Assembly (NCBI GenBank): GCA_009760885.1
Contig: CM019715.1
Coordinates: 26,215,972 to 26,279,971 of the forward strand
DNA: 64,000 nucleotides
Direction of reading: 5' to 3'
Source of the DNA: Achatina immaculata
Taxonomy: Eukaryota > Mollusca > Gastropoda > Stylommatophora > Achatinidae
Within the stretch, counting starts at the first letter, position 1. Every line of letters starts with the position of its first letter. A model generated the notes under the pieces. The model saw nothing but the letters and a program-made list of their open reading frames with translations. It was not told the DNA's origin and did not search any database. Position numbers and translations under genes: made by a program. Below, one piece after another: positions 10,865 through 21,482 of the stretch.

Positions 10865-11710
10865 AAATGTCTATTTGAGAAATGAGATGCCTAAGAAAAA
10901 CAGGAAACATTATTAGAAGGGATAAGATAAGAAACGACGACATGAGACAATTGCTATGAACTATAACATAGCTGCATTATATAGAGAAACAAAGAATTAT
11001 ATGGTTTGGGCACTTAATGAGAATGGCCCTTATAGAGCCACCCACCGATGTACCCTCTAAGCTGCGCGGCCTGGGCACAGAAAAAAGTCATACCGCCCAC
11101 AAAACGTTTGGAACCGCGCAAAAAGAAAAATGAAACTGCCACTTTTAAATTTTCCTGTTTCCAGATGTTACCCCGTGCTATATATAATTGCGATCAAGAA
11201 AAACTACAATGATGGTGCATGTTTTTCCTTTACTGTTTCTTTCTTTTTGAGATATGACTTTCGGATCGGATGTTTCAACTGGTCTTTTTTTCGCGTAGTT
11301 TCGTTAGTACTGTAGCAGAATCACTGAATAAGTAAACAAAGAAATCATCATTGCAGTTAACTAAATACCAGTGACTAAAAAGTACAGCAGGTTTATCTTG
11401 TTTTAAATGTACAGGTCTCTACGGTGTATATACGTTGTTACTACGAACATTTGCACACACAATATTTTTTTTTTGCACATGAGCTGAACATTTCGCACAC
11501 AGACCGCAAACCTTTAAGAGGAAACATTGCCAGCTACGAGGGCCTTCAACAAAAGAACAAGAGCAAGACCCTGGATAAGATGAATAGATGGAATTAAAGA
11601 AACATGAAATACATCGCGAACATCACTGGAACCACTCGTATGGCTTCAAAGACGTCAACTGTATCTACCCTCGACGCCTCACAGTACAAGAGGAGAGATA
11701 AAGTAAATTA
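10865..11710 (+). pseudogene. LINE C-terminal ORF fragment, interrupted by a TIR element
   Basis: The left part (10868-11036) encodes EMRCLRKTGNIIRRDKIRND and, in a shifted frame, IWFGHLMRM, which is the RT C-terminal tail pattern. The right part (11525-11710) continues with TRARPWIR.IDGIKET and ends TPHSTRGDK, as in related LINE ends. The two halves are separated by 11042-11513. Stops and frameshifts are present. Inactive. Confidence 0.5.
11042..11513. mobile_element. candidate non-autonomous hAT-like element nested in the LINE
   Basis: The left end reads ATGTACCCTCTAAGCTGCG and the right-end complement reads ATGTTTCCTCTTAAAGGTTT, so the termini are imperfect inverted repeats resembling hAT ends. 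Candidate 8-bp flanks GCCACCCA and GCCAGCTA match at six positions. It interrupts the LINE reading pattern. Contains no transposase. Confidence 0.4.
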
Positions 11711-13265
11711 AATGAAGAATTTTTGTCTTTTATCACTTCGATCAAACTTGCCCAACAAAGCAGAGAAAGAAAGAAAGAAAAAAATCTTGAAAGTTCTCTA
11801 AAACATTTGCACGTAAATTCTGATCACACGCCGTTTACATGTTTTCAATAGTCAATAAAGTATCATTCAAAACATTTGAAGCTGAATAAATCTGGCGGAT
11901 TTTCTGCCCCTGTCGGGGAGAAGAGACCTCTAAATTTAGGATTATTTCGAAATATTTTACATTTCGTTTCACTTCAGCTTAAAGATTAAATGAATATTCC
12001 TCCCGCCTCTTTGAAAATTTGCGAACAGTTTGAAATGTCTTTCCCATTAAAAATAGCTCCACGGGAGATAATCACTCGCCATTGTGTGTGAAGGAGAATT
12101 GAAATACATCATGATTTTCAGAAACTAGATGTTGGCCAAAGCTACGTAATGTGTCCAGACTGTCCATTGTTGTAAGTTTCACAAATGCTTGCATGTTGTT
12201 TGGTTTTTTTTTTTAAACGGCCAAATTATTGTATACGTTGAATGTAGTCCCATGTCGCTGTTGTTATTGCCCGCTGCAGAGCATGTGTACCGTTAGTGAT
12301 GGAATCTAATATTATAATTGTTCAAGTCTGTCCGTCGGCCGGGTTGTAGCCTCTACTATATCTCTCTATGACGTCTAGTGAGAGAATTAAATGGAACTTT
12401 CGATACTAATAATCGCTCTAATAGAGTGGTTTTCTGTAAGTCAAATAAAGCGTTAAGAAGTTGTTTTTTTTAAATTTGGAATGGGGAAGGGGAACAATCT
12501 GTGTTTTGGATTTGAGGAGACGTCCTACCTTGAACCTAAACGTAATCGTTCACGTGATCTGGTAGTGTGATGTTTCCTTGATCGCGACGAGTATTTCATA
12601 ACTGTTGTTAATTCGCATCCGAGGCATGGCCGGGCCAGGTTGTGTTTTCGTTGTGCAGATGGATTGCTGCTGTAATTTTTTGTTATATTATTTGATTCTG
12701 GCGACTGATCGTTTAGTTGTGATGTCTGCCCGTGTCCACCTCATGTGCTGTAAATCTTCTGTAGTGTGGAATAAGTTGATGTAAGTTTAGAGTCAGTATG
12801 TATAGTGATGTAATGTGTTGAAGGTTAAATTTTGTTAATGGTTACGGTTGTAATGATATAGGTATTTTATTAGTAAGTGATCGCTTATTAATATCTTATA
12901 TGATTCGATATCATCTTGAGTATCATTCATTTTGGATTAGCAGTGTATGCATTATCTTATGTATGCTATTCATTCATACTGACTATGTGCTTGCCTGATT
13001 ATAATCATGTATGCCATGTGCAGATATGGCTGCCAAGGATTATGTGCAATAGCTCACCAAATTTTGATTATAGCAATGCATGTTATGTGCGGCTATCACT
13101 GCAAAAGATTAAGTTCAGTTGCACACATATTCTTATGGACGCCTTATGTAAGGGCCCAGTGGACTGCGGAATTATAAAATGTTAGGAAGAATGTAATTCA
13201 TGTAAAAATCATGGGGTTTTAGTACTATTTTTTAACATTATAAATCGCTTGTCAATTTTCTCGGC
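11711..13265. other. unassigned AT-rich sequence
   Basis: About 1.5 kb without tandem repeats, recognisable element termini or convincing open frames. The longest methionine-started frame (12916-13185) encodes an ordinary-looking Tyr/Cys-rich peptide with no family resemblance and is probably chance. This is one of the least repetitive parts of the window. Confidence 0.4.
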
Positions 13266-13274
13266 TAATTCTAG

Positions 13275-13650
13275 CTCTTCGGCGGCTTGGTTATCTGAGT
13301 GGTTAGCCTCTTGATCTACTAATCCGGTGGTTAAGGGTTCAGATCCCAGCAGTGGGGTACCACCGCACCAAAAGGATCCCCGGGGTTCACCCAGCCTCTA
13401 AAAGTGGATACAAGAGAAGTCTAGGGATCCACCCAGGGTATAAAAATGGATACAAGAGAAGTCTGGGGATCCACCCAGCCTCTAAAAGTGGATACAAGAG
13501 AAGTCTGGGGATCCACCCAGCCTCTAAAAGCGGATACAAGAGAAGTATGGGAAGGTAAATGCGGCCAGAGGTGATACTGACCATATCACACTTTCATGTG
13601 CCGGTGGTGTTGGAAGTAAAGGACCTAACACCGTATCCCATTTTAAATCT
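13275..13650 (+). repeat. tRNA-derived SINE2 with an internal 42-bp tandem repeat (copy S2a)
   Basis: The head carries GTGGTTAGCC and the B-box-like GGGTTCAGATCCC. The tail reads GATACTGACCATATCACACT and TAACACCGTATCCC. The segment holding CACCCAGCCTCTAAAAGTGG is amplified into about four 42-bp units at 13388-13555. Other SINE2 copies in the window have this segment only once. Confidence 0.8.
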
Positions 13651-14270
13651 AGCTATTCTTCCATTTAAAAAGGGACTGTATGATATCAGTATCATAATGG
13701 GTCTTAGATGGTCTATAAAATCTAATTGCTAATGGCATTTAGAGCCACCCCCCCCCCCCGGCTGCAGCGATAGTCGAGAAAAGAGGGGAGAGAGAGAGAG
13801 AGAGAGGATTCTTTACCTTTATTCCAGAAAAATGTTGAAATCAATACAGCAGGTATTGATACATTTCATTCTGTAATGCTTTAGTTACTAGCCAACGCTG
13901 AACTGTGCCCTTTTCTATAATATCTATTTCTATTTTCTAAACGGCTAAAAGAACTAATGAAGCAAAATAGAGACTCATAAGACGCATTTCCAGGACGAGG
14001 ACCTTATATTTATTTTTTTTAGACAATCAGGGCAGATTTGTCACAATAGTGAAAGCAGCTTGTAATCATCACAGAATCAATGTGTATGGCTTTACAGCAA
14101 CAAAACAGCAACAACAAAATGATACGAAGTAACTAACTCCACATTAGGTTTTGTTTCATTGTTGGGAATCTGTCATTTTAGATTGCTTTTAGAGCTAAAA
14201 ACAACAACAACAACCATTGCTTCCTTATTTTCTGAGAAGAAAAAAGGGGAAAGTGTTTATTATATTTTAA
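13651..14270. other. unassigned spacer
   Basis: Contains a C-rich run at 13747-13760 and a GA tract at 13785-13806. No gene seen. Confidence 0.35.
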
Positions 14271-14278
14271 TGTTGTTT

Positions 14279-14343
<65 letters not shown>
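14279..14343. repeat. (TA)n microsatellite
   Basis: Nearly pure TA. Confidence 0.95.
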
Positions 14344-14347
<4 letters not shown>

Positions 14348-14449
14348 GGGACCAGAAAACATTAAAAACATTCAATATTTTAGATATAACACAAATGGGG
14401 ATCTTTCCAAATCAATTGTGATAGATTAGAAGAAGAAGAAAGAGGAGGA

Positions 14450-14572
14450 ATGAATGAATGAATGAATGAATGAATGAATGAATAATCTTTATTTTTCAAG
14501 TGTAAAGAATTGGGCACGCAAGCCCGTCTTACATTCTGCCCTTCATCACTCCATCTTTCATTCTTCCCACAC
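14450..14572 (-). repeat. CR1/L2-type LINE 3' end with (GAAT)n tail
   Basis: Matches 24747-24840 and the complement of 36713-36795. The shared core reads GAATTGGGCACGC, then CCCGTCT and ACATTCTGCCCTTCATCA, next to a TTTATT polyadenylation-like stretch. The tail here is (GAAT)n at 14448-14482. In the other two copies the tail is a different tetranucleotide. Confidence 0.75.
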
Positions 14573-14744
14573 ACTCGATTTAGTAAAAAAATACAAATTA
14601 AATTAGGAAAAACATATCAAAAGAGTGTAAGATTTAACTATTACATTCAAGGTAAAAGAGAAGAAGTCATTAACCTAATAAAATAGCACTCACGCACACA
14701 TACACACGCAGACATATACATAAATAAAAATACATTGTAAATCA

Positions 14745-15610
14745 TGGAGGCAGAAGAAGAAGAAGAATAAGGAGGAGAAGGGGGAAGAATAAGGACGAGG
14801 AGGAGAAGGAAGAAGAATAATAAGGAGGAGAAAGAAAAAGAATAAGAACGAGGAGAAGGAAGAAGAAGAAGAATAAAGAGGGGCAGGAGGAAAAAGAAGA
14901 GATAGACGAAGGAGGAAGAGGAGGAGAAGGAAGAATAAGGAGGAAGAAGAAGAATAAGGAGGAGGAAGAAGAAGAAGAAGAACGAGGAGGAGAAGGAAGA
15001 AGAAGGATAAGGAGGAGGAGAAAGAAGAAGAATAAGAACGGGGAGGAGAAGGAGAAGGAAGAAGAATAATAATAAAGAAGGGCAGGAGGAAGAAGAAAAC
15101 AAGAAGGAGGAAGAGTAGGAGAAGGAATAATGAGGAGGAAGAAGAAGAATGAAGAGGAAGAAAAAGAATAAGAAGGAGAAAGAAGAAGAATACGGAGTAG
15201 GAGGAGGAGGAGAAGGAAGAAGAAGAAGAATAAAGAAGGGCAGGAGGAAGAAGAAGAAACAGAAGGAGGAGGAGGAAGAAGAGGAGAAGGAAGAATAAGG
15301 AGAAAGAAGAAGAATAGGGAGGAAGAAGAAGAAGAATAAGGAGGAAGAGGAGGAAGAAGAAGAATAAGGAGGAGGAAGAGGAGGAAGAAGAAGAATAAGG
15401 AGGAGGAAGAAGAGAATGAAGAAGAAGGAGAAGAAGGAAGAATACTGAGGAAGAAGAAGAATAAGGAGGAAGAGGAAGAAGAAGAATAAGGAGTAGGAAG
15501 AAGAAGAAGAAGGAGGAGGAGGAGGAAGAAAAAGAATTAGGAGGAGGAGAAAGAAGAAGACATAGTGATCTGCTTTTAAGAAGTTCTTTATCGCTGTGAG
15601 GGAAGAAGAA
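14745..15610. repeat. polypurine (GAA/GGA) tract, about 850 bp
   Basis: Almost only A and G on the plus strand, as irregular AAGAAGAAT, GAGGAGGAG and GAAGGAAG units. The 323-residue Ser/Pro/Leu/Phe open frame on the minus strand is a by-product of this composition. Confidence 0.9.
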
Positions 15611-16009
15611 AGAGGCACATTCTAAGTAGAAGCTTCACCAAGACACACTCGGGCAAACATTCCCTCAGAGCGTTAAAATTCATCGAAGACGCCCATTGAA
15701 ACTTCTCGTTGGAAATGAGAGAAGTGCCCGCTTGGAGAGCGCAGATACAGGATGTAATCTGACCATCACAAATTCATCCTGTCAATACTCGTCATGCAAA
15801 TGTTTCCGCCTCCCAGAATCTTGACAATCCAGGGCAGGGCGGGATCGAAACGTGTCATGGCCTCCAAGTGTCCTCTTCGTGTTGGGCCTTTTTTTGAGTT
15901 GAAGCTGGTTTGAGCCCCGTTGTTGAAGTTTGATGATTTCTTCTTGACTGAGTTGGCTGCTGTTCAGGAGCCAGAAAATGAGGTTAGAAGTTGCTGCAGA
16001 GATTCAAGT
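15611..16009. other. unassigned spacer between purine and pyrimidine tracts
   Basis: Mixed-composition sequence with no recognised feature. Confidence 0.3.
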
Positions 16010-16370
16010 TTTTTTTTATTCCTCTTCTTCTTCTTCTTCTTGTCTTCTTATTTTCTTCTTCTTCTTCTTCTTCTTCTTCTTGTTCTTCTTCGTTTTCTTC
16101 TGCTTCTTCTTCTTTTTCTTCTTCATAGTTGTCGCCTGCTTCTTCTTCTTCTTCTTCTTCTTCTTCTTCTTGTCTTCTTATTTTCTTCTTTGTCTTCTTC
16201 TTCTTCGTCTTCTTCTTCGTCTTCTTCTTTTTCTTCTTCATAGTTATCGCCTGCTTCTTCTTCTTTCTTTTCTTCTTCTTCTTCTTCTTCTGCTTCTTCT
16301 GCTTCTTCTTCGTTGCCTGCTTCTTCTTCTTCATCATTATCGTCGTGACCTGCTTCTTCTTCTGTCTCCC
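16010..16370. repeat. polypyrimidine (CTT)n tract
   Basis: CTT-rich, with about four higher-order blocks punctuated by GTCGCCTGC or ATCGCCTGC. It is pyrimidine on the plus strand, so it is opposite in orientation to the purine tract 400 bp upstream. Confidence 0.9.
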
Positions 16371-16374
16371 TCGA

Positions 16375-16760
16375 ACTGTCAGGTGGTGTTTTTTGCAGCT
16401 GATGCGGTGAAGATATTGAGGCGCAGGATCGTGTCGGCGGAGGATCGTGATATGGCGGCTGGTTTATTTAGTCCCTGAGTGCACATGAGAAGACGGGACA
16501 TGCAGTACTTCTTTAGCAGACTCCACCATCTCTGAGACTATTGCGATCACCGCCACATCAACCAGGCTAGGCCTGTTTCTGGGGGTACCAACAAAGAGAT
16601 AAGGCGGGATCTTGGTCGGCTGTAGCTAACCAAACATAAGACTAGCAAGACTGATATGGTCGCTGAATGTCAGATCTTGGTCGGCTGTAGCTAACCAAAC
16701 ATAAGACTAGCAAGTCTGCTATGGGTCGCTGAATATCAGATCGGACGCTGTCTTCACGTC
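16375..16760 (+). repeat. interspersed repeat family F (copy F3) with 65-bp internal duplication
   Basis: Reads GTGTTTTTTGCAGCTGATGC, then GTTTATTTAGTCCCTGAGTG, AGCAGACTCCACCATC and GGTACCAACAAAGAGATAAG. The segment from GATCTTGGTCGGCTG (16608) to about 16672 is repeated immediately at 16673-16740 with few changes. Confidence 0.75.
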
Positions 16761-17039
16761 CAGAGTTTGTGGAGGCAATTCTTAAAGTTAATTAACTAAT
16801 AAACTTTGATAATTTTTTAAAAAAAGCAACTGGGCAACACTTTAATCATTTGTCTGGTTTAATAAATTTCTATCATTTGGTACAAACAAAAAAAAGTAAG
16901 AAATATCCAAAACTACACAAGACAAAACAAGCATGGTCTCCAACCTCAAACAAAATGAATAGAGCACTTAGCTACAACTTGTATTCATTTTATTTGATTT
17001 GTTTTTCTTTTTAACATAACTTTCATCTGAATTTATGCT

Positions 17040-17160
17040 TTATCTATTCTCTTTATTTCTTCGTCCTGTATGTTTTTGTATGATTAAGGCTCGCGACGAA
17101 ACGTCACAACTTTGTAATCGTTAAGTAATAAAGCTGCTCCTAATTTTTTTCCTAAGTTAT
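17040..17160 (+). repeat. Penelope-like terminal sequence, half copy (P1)
   Basis: Shares GTATGTTTTTGTATGATTAA, a GGCTCGCGACGAAACGTCAC block, GTAATCGTTAAGTAATAAAG and CTGCTCCTA with both arms of the foldback at 35804-36010. The GAAACGTC block preceded by a short stem resembles the degenerate hammerhead motif at Penelope-like element ends. Assignment to that class is inference. Confidence 0.5.
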
Positions 17161-17200
17161 ATATATAAATATAGTTATATATATAAATGTATATATAATG

Positions 17201-17208
17201 TCATCCGC

Positions 17209-17240
<32 letters not shown>

Positions 17241-17246
17241 GCGGAC
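17201..17246. repeat. TA-rich inverted repeat with CCGC/GCGG clamps
   Basis: CCGC followed by TA repeats, a central TATGTATA and GCGG forms a near-perfect hairpin. Confidence 0.7.
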
Positions 17247-17249
17247 AAC

Positions 17250-18015
17250 ATTTGTCTACTATCAAGCAGCCACAAAAAAAAAGCAAGATAAAATAAACAA
17301 GCTAACTCAGAATGCAAACATAGGACTAAAGATCAACGTAGGAAAGACAAAGTTAATGAAGCATAATGTGAACAACAGAAATGTACTCAGAGCAGATAGC
17401 AAGTTAGTGGAGGAGGTCAACGAATTTGTATACCTTGGCAGCAGAGTAGTACAAAATGGAGACAGCACAGTGGACATCAACAGCAGACTTACTAGAGCAT
17501 ACCAGGCTATTGCAGTGCTGCATACTATACGGAAATCTAAAAAAACTAAGCATGAATACGAAAATCAGCATATTTAAGAGTAATGTTCTAAGTGTACTGC
17601 TCTATGTAAGTGAATGCTGGAAATCACTAAAACCAAAGAAAACAAGTTGATTCTTTCCAGACTAAATGTTTACGAAGAATTAGAAAAATATTTCGGCCAT
17701 ACACCGTAAGAAATAACATTTTGTTGGCAGAAATGCAGATGAAGCCACTGACAGCAATTATTGAGGAAAGACGCTGGCGATGGTTGGAACATGTGCTCCG
17801 AATGACTGACAACTCACTACCAAAAATAGCACTAAGATGAATACCACAGGGGAACAGAAGTAGGTGTAGACCAAAAGAGACATGGAGAAGAACAACAGAA
17901 AGGATGTTGAGCAATTGGAGGCTCACCTGGGCAAGAGCAGAAAGAAAGGCAAAAGACAGGTGGAAAAGTGGAAAACCCTTGCGAAAACCCCATGTACCCT
18001 TGGCATTTAAGGTTC

Positions 18016-18018
<3 letters not shown>
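17250..18018 (+). pseudogene. LINE family B, RT C-terminal region (copy B1)
   Basis: Frame 17356-17577 encodes VNEFVYLGSRVVQNGDSTVD and INSRLTRA, the segment after the palm domain in RTE/Jockey-type endonuclease-RT proteins. VLSVLLYVSECW and, after frameshifts, RRWRWLEHVLRMTDNSLPK and RPKETWRRTTERML follow to about 17970. Catalytic YADD and the endonuclease are missing because of 5' truncation. The 3' end TTTAAGGTTCAGA passes directly into (TA)n. Copies B2 (44150) and B3 (20085) share the same end. Confidence 0.8.

Positions 18019-18063
<45 letters not shown>
18019..18063. repeat. (TA)n tail of LINE B1
   Basis: Pure TA directly following the family-B 3' end. Confidence 0.9.
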
Positions 18064-18065
<2 letters not shown>

Positions 18066-18084
18066 TATTATTATTTGTTCTTAG

Positions 18085-18215
18085 TTCAGTTTAATAATCT
18101 ATTGTTCCTATTTTCCCCTTTCCTTACTGTGTCTGACGAAGGATTATTGACGAAATATTGCACGGTTCTCTTATCGCCACAGAAAAGCGTGCTCCTGCAT
18201 CTTTTTTTCACGTTT
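18085..18215 (+). repeat. possible Penelope-like end with hammerhead-like boxes (P2)
   Basis: Contains CTGACGA (18133-18139), a 12-nt spacer and GAAA, matching the conserved CUGANGA and GAAA boxes of hammerhead ribozymes. The stem between the boxes pairs poorly. A GTGCTCCTGCATCTTTTTTT end resembles the GCTGCTCCTACTTTTTTT end of P1. Tentative. Confidence 0.3.
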
Positions 18216-18640
18216 AAAAAACGTATTCAGGCAATGGAGTCCAAGACGTAGACTAGGCGATCTAATGACAGACTGAGAAAGCGATGTTTAAAACACATAC
18301 ACACAAAAAAATGAAAAAGAAAAAGAAACAGCCAACAAGATCCATTAGTCTGGGATGACGTCACAAAGTGAAAAGGGCCTAAAATACTGGTTATACGAAG
18401 AGAGATAATTGCCTATTTCCTTTCATCACGGCACATGATAGTAGCGATGATACTTAACCATGCACGTGACATTTAGAAGTGTCCTTTTTTTTTTGGAGAA
18501 GATAATAATTTTATTTTGCTGAAGAGGAGGCGGTTGCTACGTCACGGGAAACTATGGCGTGAACGTTTCCGAAACTCGTAAATTGGGTCTAAATGCTTTA
18601 CCTGCTGGAAAGAGCCGTATAAAAAAAAAACAGTAAAGGT
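18216..18640. other. unassigned spacer
   Basis: No feature recognised. Confidence 0.3.
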
Positions 18641-18890
18641 AACCCTGTCATACCTTAGAGGCACATAGGGATATGGTGTTAGTGCCCATATTTTCCTTGA
18701 CCTGTCAGCACTCTGGAGGGTGATATGGTCAGTATCACGCCTGGCCGCCTTTTCCTTCCCCAACTCCAGAAGAAGACGGGTACCCATTTCTACAGCTGGG
18801 TGACTGGGGTGCCGCCGGCCGGATTCGAACCCCCGACCTTCGCCATGAGAGACCAGTGCACTAACCACTTCGCCACTCAGACACCCGGAA
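18640..18890 (-). repeat. tRNA-derived SINE1 (copy S1b)
   Basis: Reverse-complement copy of 5532-5795. The B box appears as GGATTCGAACC, the head as ACCAGTGCACTAACCACTT and the body as CACTCTGGAGGGTGATATGG. It is full length, from the tRNA-like head to the AAAGGTAA tail at 18640. Confidence 0.85.
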
Positions 18891-18929
18891 AGAGCCGTAT
18901 GGAGAATTATAAAAGAAATTGGTGAATAA

Positions 18930-19360
18930 CAAAATGTCACAATGTGTCGTGAAAGTAGAAAACAGTAAAACAATGTGACCGAAAAATAGAAAATAAGAAA
19001 AAAATGTTATGGAAGAAAGGAGAAAATGGTGAAACGACACGATAAATAATGTGACCCAAAATAGTAAAAAAAAAAAAAAGTAGAAAATAGAAAATAATGC
19101 GACAGAAATGGAATTTTAGGGCAGGAGGGGAGGAAGGGAGGTAATGAGGCCGCATATTGGCAGGATTAAACTATTTTCTGTTGAAATACATAAATATCTG
19201 GACTAAAGAGAGCCTACAACGGTCAGGAAAAAAGACTGTCTAGCTTAAAGATAAAGGAAAGTGACAGACACATGGAAAATAGTAAAAAAAAACTTACACA
19301 TGGAAAATAGTAAAAAAAAACTTACACATGGAAAATAGTAAAAAAAAAAAACTTGTGACA
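18930..19360. repeat. A-rich degenerate repeat, including a 28-bp unit three times
   Basis: 19260-19352 has three tandem units of ACTTACACATGGAAAATAGT plus A8. Upstream, 18930-19110 carries looser GAAAATAG/AATGTGAC repeats. Confidence 0.7.
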
Positions 19361-19678
19361 GAGCAACTAAAAGCAACACACAAGTTCTCCCAGGGAATTT
19401 TTATGACCCAGTACAAAAACGCCCTATCCACGTTCAGCAGAATTTTTGTTCTAATTAACTATAAGCCCTCCAAAGCCCTCTGGGCCCACACTTAAAACAG
19501 GAAACACTCTGCTCTGGGCTCTGTAGCAAAGTACCGTCGAAAGATATGTCGAAAGAATGCGAGAAACACATAGAAAAACATCAGAAAAGATCACCAGCAA
19601 AGGGGGGTAACAAAGAATAAGAGAAGAAAAAAAAAGATGTAGAGGGAGAAATGCCACATATATAAAAGTCTTCTTATG
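19361..19678. other. unassigned spacer
   Basis: Nothing recognised. Confidence 0.3.
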
Positions 19679-19683
19679 TATAT

Positions 19684-19743
<60 letters not shown>
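19679..19743. repeat. (TA)n microsatellite
   Basis: Nearly pure TA with one phase slip. Confidence 0.9.
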
Positions 19744-19746
<3 letters not shown>

Positions 19747-20084
19747 ACTAAAATTGAAGAAGATATGTCAAAAAGAAAAGGAAAATGCATATATACAGTT
19801 GATGGTTACCTTTTCTCCAACCCTTTCCTTCGCGCCATTTTTCTTCCTTATTGTAAAAAGAATTGGTACCCTGGCACACAAATGTCAGGGAAAACAGCCT
19901 ACAAGGACAGGGATAATACAAAATGGCGCCCACATAACCACTCCTAGTCTGACTGCTTTGCTAAATGAGTGTTGACCTGCTGAGACTTCGTTATTGCGAT
20001 TTATATGCGTAATATACATGTAGGGCGAGTCACGCAATGCACAATGAAGAGAAAACTCACAAATAAAGGTAGTCGCCTGTGTCC

Positions 20085-20282
20085 TTACGGAAAAGTAGCA
20101 CTAACATGGACGCCACAGGGGAACAGGAATAAGGGTAGACCAAAGGAGACACGGAGAAGAACAACAGAGAGGATGTTGAGCAATAGAGGGCTCGCCTGGG
20201 CAAGAGTCGGAAAAAGGCGAAGGATGGGAGTTTGTAGAAAACCCTTGGGAAAACTCTGTGTGCCTTGGGTACTTAAGGTTCA
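20085..20282 (+). pseudogene. LINE family B, extreme 3' end (copy B3)
   Basis: Encodes KVALTWTPQGNRNKGRPKET and RRRTTERMLSNRGLAWARVG, matching B1 and B2, and ends CTTAAGGTTCAGA. The tail here is (GA)n at 20280-20299 instead of TA. Only the last 200 bp are kept, typical of 5'-truncated retrotransposition. Confidence 0.75.
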
Positions 20283-20299
20283 GAGCGAGAGAGAGAGAA

Positions 20300-20977
20300 C
20301 GTGAGATTAAAAACTAATTATAGGATTTATCGGCATGCAGAAAGATACAAGCCATGAAACACAAAAACAAAAACAAAAACTACCCACTGGCCAAACGAAG
20401 GAAAAAACATACAAAAACATCAAATCATACAGCGTAATCACGAAACAAACTAAACCGTTTGAGCTAATAAAATCTTTCATTGAAGACTATAATAACAGAA
20501 ACTCGACTGATAACAGGGGAGGTAACTTCCAGGCGATACTTTCATGGAAGCTTTTAGCTCCAAACCGAACTTGAGCGAGAATTATGTGTGTTCTCTCTTC
20601 ATGTCGACACTGCCTCTTTTAAGCTCCCGCTAACAAAGCGATTTCTGCTGTTCCATAGATCTTTTTTTTTTGCAAGTCTCCTCCTCCCCCTCCCCTCCCC
20701 CCTTTTCCCCTTCCCCGGCGATCTGGCAGACTCCATCGTGAAGTACGCTGTCGCATATTCCAGACTACATCAATCTCCAAACAAGCCATCTCCATCTTTC
20801 CTGCTCTCGTCCTTCATGTACTCTTGTATTCTTGCCTGAATCCGGAAATTGCTCAGCTTGGTGAGTGTGTGTATGTGTCCGGGTGCGTGGGCTGGAGACA
20901 AAGCAGAAGAAGAAGTATAGGAAGAGATACTTTGCGTTTATGTGTTTCTTATCATGAGACCAACAAATTGCCTAGTT

Positions 20978-20979
<2 letters not shown>
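20300..20979. other. unassigned spacer
   Basis: A short ACAAAA tract (20359-20380) and a C-rich stretch (20680-20715) are present. The Lys-rich frame at 20335-20574 shows no family resemblance. Confidence 0.35.
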
Positions 20980-21008
<29 letters not shown>

Positions 21009-21025
21009 GACCATCCGTCCATCCG

Positions 21026-21060
<35 letters not shown>

Positions 21061-21061
21061 G

Positions 21062-21092
<31 letters not shown>

Positions 21093-21109
21093 GACCATCC
21101 GTCCATCTG

Positions 21110-21148
<39 letters not shown>

Positions 21149-21205
21149 GACCATCCGTCCATCCGGCTATCTATCTATCTATCTATCTGATCATCCGTCC
21201 ATCCG

Positions 21206-21248
<43 letters not shown>

Positions 21249-21287
21249 GTCTGTCTGTCTGTCTGTCGGTCTGTCTGTCTATCTATA

Positions 21288-21364
<77 letters not shown>

Positions 21365-21438
21365 GTCTGTCTGTCTGTCTGTCAGTCTGTCTGTCTATCT
21401 ATATATCTATCTTTATCTATCTATATCTACGAACCTAC

Positions 21439-21482
<44 letters not shown>

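Noticed and set aside
12916..13185. 89-codon frame in the least repetitive part of the window
   Set aside because: No family resemblance, no supporting splice or codon signal; length is within chance for AT-rich DNA of this size.
14647..15618. 323-residue Ser/Pro/Phe-rich minus-strand open frame
   Set aside because: Product of a polypurine tract; low complexity throughout.
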